Positions 7,256 through 11,591 of a stretch of DNA of 11,591 bases are shown in pieces (within the stretch, counting starts at the first letter, position 1; every line of letters begins with the position of its first letter). The translations under genes and the position numbers were made by a program. The notes beneath the pieces were generated by a model. The model did not search any database and had not been told where the DNA came from. It was given only the letters and a program-made list of their open reading frames with translations. The stretch is taken from contig PMKW01000172.1 of NCBI GenBank assembly GCA_003157895.1, positions 1-11,591 of the forward strand, read 5' to 3'. The stretch is from Methanoregula sp. (GTDB lineage: Archaea > Halobacteriota > Methanomicrobia > Methanomicrobiales > Methanospirillaceae).

Positions 7256-10200
7256 GTGAAGGAAGTCGCCGCGAACTTCAACATAAAAGAGATCGAGCGT
7301 GAGGTGCAGGCATACTGGCGCACCCATGATACCTACAAGGCGGTCAGGCAGCACCGCAGCATGGGGAAACCGTTCTTTTTTGTAGACGGTCCTCCGTATA
7401 CCACCGGCCATATCCATATCGGTACCGCATGGAACAAGATCTTAAAAGACAGCATCCTGCGTTACCACCGCATGAACGGGCGTCATGTCATCGACCGTGC
7501 AGGCTACGACATGCACGGACTTCCGATCGAGGTCAAGGTCGAGCAGGAGCTCGGTTTTGCATCAAAAAAAGACATCGAGAAGTTCGGGATAGAGGCATTT
7601 ATCGGGAAGTGCCGGGAATTCGCGCTCACCAATAAGAAACTGATGGACGAGCAGTTCGAGAGCCTTGGCGTATGGCTGGACTTTGCCGGCGCTTACCAGA
7701 CCGTGAAGCCCGAATATATCGAGGCCGCATGGTGGACCCTGAAAAAGGCCGAAGAGAAGGGAATGCTCGAACGCGGTTACCGCGTGGTGAACTGGTGTCC
7801 CCGGTGCGAGACGGCGATCGCGGACGCCGAGGTGGAGTACTGGGACGAGAGCGACCCCTCGGTCTTCGTCAAGTTCCCCCTCCAAAACAGGCCCGGTGAA
7901 TACCTCGTCATCTGGACAACAACACCGTGGACACTCCCGGCCAACGTCGCGGTTGCCGTCTCAAAGGACTTCGAGTATGCAAAGGTGCGTGCAAAGAAGG
8001 ACGGGCCCGAGGAACTCCTCTGGATTGCTGAACCGCTCGTAAAAGCCGTACTCAAGAAAGCCCGGTACAAGGACTTCACGATCCTTGAGACAAAGAGGGG
8101 TACAGACCTCATCGGGTGGAAATATGATTCCCCGCTCAATACCCAGGTACCGCTCCAGCGGAATATCGACCACAAGGTCGTTTGTGCGGACTTCGTTGCC
8201 CTTGAAAATACCGGTATGGTCCACATCGCTCCCGGCCACGGCTGGGACGACTACGTGCTCGGTACAAAGGAGGGGCTCGCAATTATCTGCCCGGTAGACG
8301 GTGCCGGGAAGTTCCAGATCGAAGCCGGGGAGTTTGCCGGCCAATATGTGCGAGACTCCAATGAGAATGTGCTCGTGGCACTCGGCCCCCACCTGCTCGC
8401 GCAGGAGAAGGTCTCCCACCGCTACGGCCACTGCTGGCGCTGCAAGACCCCGATCATCTTCCGGGCAACCTCCCAGTGGTTCCTGAAAGCCTCGGAGATG
8501 CGTGACCTGATGCTCTCAGAAGTGGAGAAGGTCACATGGTATCCCGAGTGGGCCGGGAGTGCCCGGTTCTACGACTGGATTAAGGAAGCCCGTGACTGGT
8601 GCATCTCGCGCCAGCGCTACTGGGGCATCCCGATCCCGGTCTGGGTCTGCCCGAAATGCAACATGTACCGCGTGATTGGTACGATCCAGGAACTTGAGGA
8701 TCTGAGCAAAAAGCCCCTTCCCGATCCCCACCGCCCGTACGTGGACGAGATCACGATCCCGTGCCAGTGCGGCGGTACGATGAAACGGGTCGAGGACATC
8801 TTCGATGTCTGGTTCGACTCGGCAGTCGCCTCGTGGGCAACGCTCGGGTACCCGGGAAGAACCGCAGAGTTCAACGCCCTCTGGCCCGCGGACTTCATCA
8901 CGGAAGGGCAGGACCAGACCCGGGGCTGGTTCTACTCGCAGCTCGGCGCCAGTACCATCGCTTTTGGCAAAGCCCCGTACAAGAGTGTCTGCATGCACGG
9001 ATTCGCTCTCGATGCCGAGGGCAAGAAGATGTCTAAGAGCCTCGGGAACGTGGTGAACCCCGCGGATGTCATCGAAAAAGTCGGGGTCGATGTCCTCCGC
9101 CTCTATATCCTCTCGTCCTCCGCCCCGTGGGACGACCTCAAGTTCAACTGGGAAGGCGTGGGCACGATCAACCGGGCTGTCAACATCCTCTGGAACGTGT
9201 ACCGCTTCCCGCTCCCGTATATGATCCTTGACAAGTTCGAGCCGCAATCGAAGGCAGGGGTCTGGGATGACGAATACATCCGGGCAAACCTTCACCGGAT
9301 GCCGGACGAGGACCGGTTCATCATCTCCCGGATCAACTCGGTGGCGGCAGTTGTCGATGAAGCGATGAAAGGATGCCAGCTCCACCGTGCCACCCGCGAG
9401 CTGGTTAACTTCATTCTCGAAGACCTCTCGCGCTGGTACGTCCAGCTCGTCCGCCCCCGCATGTGGCTCGAGGGCGAGAGCGAGCAGAAGGTATTTGCGT
9501 ACGAGACGATCTACTACATCATGCGCCGGCTCACCGGGCTGCTCGCCCCCTATTGCCCGCACCTCACCGAGGAGATCTACCGCAACCTGCGGTGCAGTAA
9601 GGACCCGGAAAGCATTCACCTGCTGGACTGGAATGCCGGCGATACCGCTCTCGTGAATACCGTACTCGAAGGTACAGTCGCAATCGTCCGCTCGTTTGAC
9701 GAGGCGTCCCAGAACGCACGGCAGTCCGGGAAACGGAAGCTGCGGTGGCCGGTGGCGGAAGTGGTCGTAGTCACGAGCTCCGATGCCGTGAAGAACGCGA
9801 TCGGCCGGCTCAATGCGGTCTGCATGGACCGGGCTAATGCCCGGAAGGTCTCGGTCATCATGGGCCGGTGGGACCGGGTCGGCTGGCATGCCGAGCCCGT
9901 GATGAAGACGCTCGGGAAGGACTTTGGCAAGAACTCCTTTAAGGTCAAGGGGCTCATCGAGGCAGCCGATGGAAACACGATCAAGGCAGCGATCGATACC
10001 GGCAAGACATACATGCTTGGCAGCGGCAGCGAGACCTTCGAGATCGGTGCGGATCATGTGACATTTACCGAGAAGCTCCCGGCAGATATCTTCTCTGCAC
10101 CCATGACCGATGCCACGGTGTACGTGGATGTTGCTCTCACTCCGGACCTTGAAGCGGAAGGTTACGCCCGCGAAGTGATCCGGCGGATCCAGGATATGAG

Positions 10201-10465
10201 GAAGCAGCTCGACCTTATAATTGATGATTTCATAACAGTCGATGTTCAAATCAAAGATGACCGCATCTATTCACTATTGAATCAGCAAAAAATCGGATTA
10301 AAAATTGTTAGTGATATGATTGCAGATGAAGTACGATCAACTGGGCCAAAAGGAGGTCTGTTGTCGTTCCTGAAAGAAAATCAAAAAATGTGCGATCATG
10401 AATCAATAAAAGATTGGGATATTGAAGGAATTCCAATGACAATTGGGATTTCTAAAGTTGGATGA
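7256..10465 (+). CDS. ileS: Isoleucyl-tRNA synthetase
   Basis: A class I synthetase of 1069 residues that charges tRNA(Ile), normal for archaeal and eukaryote-like IleRS. The GTG start (VKEVAANFN) was chosen because the family begins this way; an in-frame ATG at 7193 would add 21 unrelated residues. Visible are the HIGH-like HIHIG (52-56), a zinc-like CPRC (about 181-184), editing-domain TTTPWTLPAN (about 220-229), HCWRCKT (about 391-397), WISRQRYWGIP-like WCISRQRYWGIP, C-P-K-C (465-468) with CQC (503-505), KMSKS (591-595), and a C-terminal anticodon-binding region. From about codon 987 (nt 10214) to the stop, codon use changes sharply from GC-rich to AT-rich (ATA, TTA, CTA, AGT, AAA), yet the ending IKDWDIEGIPMTIGI still fits an IleRS C-terminus. 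The gene should be functional. Its 3' end may have come from another source. Divergent from the lipoprotein. Confidence 0.96.
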   Translation: MKEVAANFNIKEIEREVQAYWRTHDTYKAVRQHRSMGKPFFFVDGPPYTTGHIHIGTAWNKILKDSILRYHRMNGRHVIDRAGYDMHGLPIEVKVEQELGFASKKDIEKFGIEAFIGKCREFALTNKKLMDEQFESLGVWLDFAGAYQTVKPEYIEAAWWTLKKAEEKGMLERGYRVVNWCPRCETAIADAEVEYWDESDPSVFVKFPLQNRPGEYLVIWTTTPWTLPANVAVAVSKDFEYAKVRAKKDGPEELLWIAEPLVKAVLKKARYKDFTILETKRGTDLIGWKYDSPLNTQVPLQRNIDHKVVCADFVALENTGMVHIAPGHGWDDYVLGTKEGLAIICPVDGAGKFQIEAGEFAGQYVRDSNENVLVALGPHLLAQEKVSHRYGHCWRCKTPIIFRATSQWFLKASEMRDLMLSEVEKVTWYPEWAGSARFYDWIKEARDWCISRQRYWGIPIPVWVCPKCNMYRVIGTIQELEDLSKKPLPDPHRPYVDEITIPCQCGGTMKRVEDIFDVWFDSAVASWATLGYPGRTAEFNALWPADFITEGQDQTRGWFYSQLGASTIAFGKAPYKSVCMHGFALDAEGKKMSKSLGNVVNPADVIEKVGVDVLRLYILSSSAPWDDLKFNWEGVGTINRAVNILWNVYRFPLPYMILDKFEPQSKAGVWDDEYIRANLHRMPDEDRFIISRINSVAAVVDEAMKGCQLHRATRELVNFILEDLSRWYVQLVRPRMWLEGESEQKVFAYETIYYIMRRLTGLLAPYCPHLTEEIYRNLRCSKDPESIHLLDWNAGDTALVNTVLEGTVAIVRSFDEASQNARQSGKRKLRWPVAEVVVVTSSDAVKNAIGRLNAVCMDRANARKVSVIMGRWDRVGWHAEPVMKTLGKDFGKNSFKVKGLIEAADGNTIKAAIDTGKTYMLGSGSETFEIGADHVTFTEKLPADIFSAPMTDATVYVDVALTPDLEAEGYAREVIRRIQDMRKQLDLIIDDFITVDVQIKDDRIYSLLNQQKIGLKIVSDMIADEVRSTGPKGGLLSFLKENQKMCDHESIKDWDIEGIPMTIGISKVG

Positions 10466-10474
10466 TTTTCAATG

Positions 10475-10545
10475 ATGGGGGCTTGATCCCCCCATACCCC
10501 ATTATGATAAACTCCGCCACCCCCGGCGGGGCGCCCCCGCGGCGG
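10475..10545. terminator. GC-rich hairpins after ileS
   Basis: Ten nucleotides past the ileS stop, ATGGGGG (10475-10481) pairs with CCCCCAT (10489-10495) around a 7-nt loop. A second GC-rich structure follows, with CCGCC (10514-10518) pairing to GGCGG (10541-10545) and an internal GGGGCGCCCC palindrome. A T7 tract comes later at 10579-10585. They may aid termination or be a structured intergenic repeat; their GC content contrasts with the AT-rich sequence on both sides. Confidence 0.45.
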
Positions 10546-10642
10546 GTCGGATGCTTTTCATATTGTTCGAAGATAAGATTTTTTTAATTTGGGTTTGGAT
10601 TTGTTGAAAATGTATTTATGACAAGGAAATAATGGAGATACT

Positions 10643-10795
10643 ATGGGAATTTTTGGTAAAAAGGGACCAAAAACAGCTCGTGGAACGATGAATAGAATGG
10701 TCGAAGGGGACGGACGTAAGAATTACCACACTCAAACAAATGATGAAATTTACAATCTTTCTGGCGGTATCTTTGGTAAAAAAAGAAAAAAGTAA
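10643..10795 (+). CDS. Small basic protein with terminal GIFGKK repeats
   Basis: A 50-residue ORF with ATG start and TAA stop, preceded by GGAG at 10634-10637 with about 5 nt spacing. The motif GIFGKK occurs at residues 2-7 and again at 42-47, followed by RKK at the very end. The middle (KTARGTMNRMVEGDGRKNYHTQTNDEIYNL) is polar with no membrane segment. The protein is strongly basic and could bind nucleic acid, but that is inference and I do not recognise a family. Codon use is AT-rich, like the 3' end of ileS and unlike genes to the left. A TATA-like TGTATTTATG lies about 25-32 nt upstream. Confidence 0.6.
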   Translation: MGIFGKKGPKTARGTMNRMVEGDGRKNYHTQTNDEIYNLSGGIFGKKRKK

Positions 10796-10862
10796 ATTGC
10801 TAATACAAGATAGCGTTTTCAATTCGGAACTGAGTGTCTTTGGACCAATGTTTTACCAAAAA

Positions 10863-10871
10863 CGTTTTTTT
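10863..10871 (+). terminator. T-run after the 50-residue protein gene
   Basis: A run of T residues follows the small gene by about 70 nt and precedes the second repeat copy. It is a plausible archaeal U-tract terminator for the small transcript. Confidence 0.3.
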
Positions 10872-10911
10872 CAAAGTTAACCTGATGTTATTTTTAAAAA
10901 AATCATACGGA

Positions 10912-10964
10912 GTCATCGCACTGCGCCCCGTCCCCCACGGGGGACTGGTGGCGCAAGAGGGGGG
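10912..10964. repeat. Palindromic intergenic repeat, copy 2 (solo arm, inverted)
   Basis: This 53-nt segment matches the reverse complement of 2761-2813 at 47 of 53 ungapped positions; with a one-base shift in the loop it matches better still. The differences fall in the hairpin loop and at single positions, while the CCCCGT/ACGGGG stem and the TGCG/CGCA base are kept, which suggests the structure matters. The second short arm seen in copy 1 is absent here. It lies in the AT-rich flank of ileS with no gene across it that I trust. Confidence 0.75.
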
Positions 10965-11370
10965 CTGCATATTTGTATCAACGCTCTTCGCGAATCTAAA
11001 AAATATCTTCAACCAGGTTCCGATTAATATTTTGCTCTGGAGGATTCCTCTTTATCTCTGACCCCCCGGGAAGGAGGCCGGCATATCCCCCGGCCGGTAC
11101 CCCCCACGTCCCAAAGCACCACCCCTCCCTTTTTCGGTCCTTGTAACGTTGCTACATATGACCTCCCCCATTCCCGCCGGAGACTGTCTGGTTATTCCGG
11201 CCGGATTCCGCGTTTTTGGGAATTATTACCTCCCGGATCCGAGGATTGAGGGAAACGAGGTACAACCGGGCCCATAGCGGGCTCCGATTTTCCAAAGGAT
11301 TTCGAGGGGTTTTCTTACGGCAAGAATCCCCCTCCGATAAGACAAGTCTGTCGGGCACCTGTGAGGCATA
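10965..11370. other. Apparently non-coding stretch with GC-rich hairpins
   Basis: No convincing gene is seen. From about 11040 the sequence turns GC-rich and carries several short stems: GGCCGG (11076-11081) with CCGGCC (11090-11095), GCCGG (11176-11180) with CCGGC (11197-11201), and ATTCC with GGAAT around 11205-11222. A minus-strand frame starting with GTG (11152-11358) would give 68 residues but lacks a Shine-Dalgarno and recognisable domains. The stretch may hold a structured RNA or decayed coding sequence; neither can be shown by eye. Confidence 0.35.
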
Positions 11371-11444
11371 CCGAGCGCTCTGATAGTAATCATCTCATTC
11401 AAAATTTTTTTACAAAAATAAATTTACAAACCGGGATCCGTTTT

Positions 11445-11591
11445 TCAAATCGCAATCGCGATCACGATAGCGATCAAAAAACATTCCGGAAAAATCAACC
11501 AGCGATTTTCATTCCGGAATCGATCGGCGATTTCCGGATCAAAATCAGATCCCGTTTTTCGTTTTGAAATCGATCCGCGATTGAAAAATGA
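11445..11591 (-). CDS. Possible C-terminal fragment of a minus-strand gene entering from the right
   Basis: A minus-strand frame is open from the window edge to a TGA at 11445-11447, giving 48 residues that include FDPEIADRFRNENRWLIF and end FLIAIVIAIAI. The mix of residues is protein-like, but the same DNA reads equally openly on the plus strand because of its short, near-palindromic repeats. Whether it is coding cannot be settled here. Confidence 0.25.
   Translation of the reverse strand, partial: SFFNRGSISKRKTGSDFDPEIADRFRNENRWLIFPECFLIAIVIAIAI
11448..11477. repeat. Degenerate hexamer tandem repeat (RATCGC x5)
   Basis: Five consecutive hexamers read AATCGC, AATCGC, GATCAC, GATAGC and GATCAA. 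Just downstream are a perfect 10-bp palindrome ATTCCGGAAT (11511-11520), further GCGATTT/CCGGA words, and two related segments beginning GATCCGTTTTTC (about 11435) and GATCCCGTTTTTC (about 11548). The whole end of the window is low-complexity and AT-rich. Confidence 0.55.

Noticed and set aside
8516..10249. 577-residue open frame on the minus strand opposite ileS
   Set aside because: It is an antisense shadow of the GC-rich ileS codons; it shows no known domain, while ileS carries HIGH, KMSKS and zinc motifs.
10834..11061. 75-residue plus-strand ORF across repeat copy 2
   Set aside because: It runs through the hairpin repeat, lacks a Shine-Dalgarno and uses a non-ATG start; the repeat explains its open frame.
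11040..11370. RNase P RNA or SRP RNA gene in the GC-rich block
   Set aside because: The conserved RNase P GAGGAAAGTCC-type core and the SRP GGAA tetraloop with its AGCAG helix-8 context were looked for on both strands and not found.
11361..11567. 68-residue plus-strand ORF with Asn-Arg/Asp-His dipeptides
   Set aside because: The dipeptides come from the degenerate hexamer repeat, the start is GTG without a Shine-Dalgarno, and the opposite strand reads equally well.
1..11591. tRNA genes, CRISPR arrays, transposases or integrases
   Set aside because: No GGTTCGAATCC-type T-arm with matching acceptor, no regularly spaced direct repeats and no DDE or tyrosine-recombinase motifs were seen by eye.

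Overview
The window looks like a chromosomal segment of a euryarchaeal methanogen, most probably a Methanomicrobiales (Methanoregula-like) species. This is an inference from gene content and style. It carries an archaeal FtsZ1-type cell division protein, the long form of the archaeal D-aminoacyl-tRNA deacylase DtdA, an archaeal-size IleRS, a PAS-containing response regulator and an archaeal lipoprotein. Promoters are of the BRE/TATA kind, and GTG or TTG starts appear alongside Shine-Dalgarno motifs.

Left part (1-2437, minus strand): a tight operon reads dtdA, then ftsZ1 (ATGA overlap), then the first codons of a small gene at the window edge that fits secE by position. A divergent AT-rich control region (about 2438-2531) separates it from a plus-strand 58-residue, four-cysteine, helix-turn-helix-like protein (2532-2708).

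Middle (2709-7035): a hairpin-rich intergenic repeat (2761-2858) lies upstream of a TATA promoter and a TTG-started response regulator. That protein has REC, two PAS regions, an Ala/Pro linker and an unusual C-terminal domain. A convergent NAD(P)-dependent aldehyde dehydrogenase (minus) follows, then a minus-strand lipoprotein with its own TATA box and T-run terminator.

Right part (7256-11591): ileS covers 7256-10465. Its first roughly 986 codons are GC-rich like the rest of the window. From about 10214 the last 83 codons become abruptly AT-rich while still reading as an IleRS C-terminus. The AT-rich style continues into the flank, which holds a 50-residue basic protein (10643-10795), a second inverted copy of the 53-bp hairpin repeat (10912-10964), a GC-rich structured stretch (about 11040-11370) and a repeat-rich, palindromic AT-rich end. 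The switch inside ileS, the sparse coding beyond it and the shared repeat suggest a recombination or integration boundary. They are the most interesting signals here.

No tRNA, rRNA, CRISPR array, transposase or integrase was recognised.
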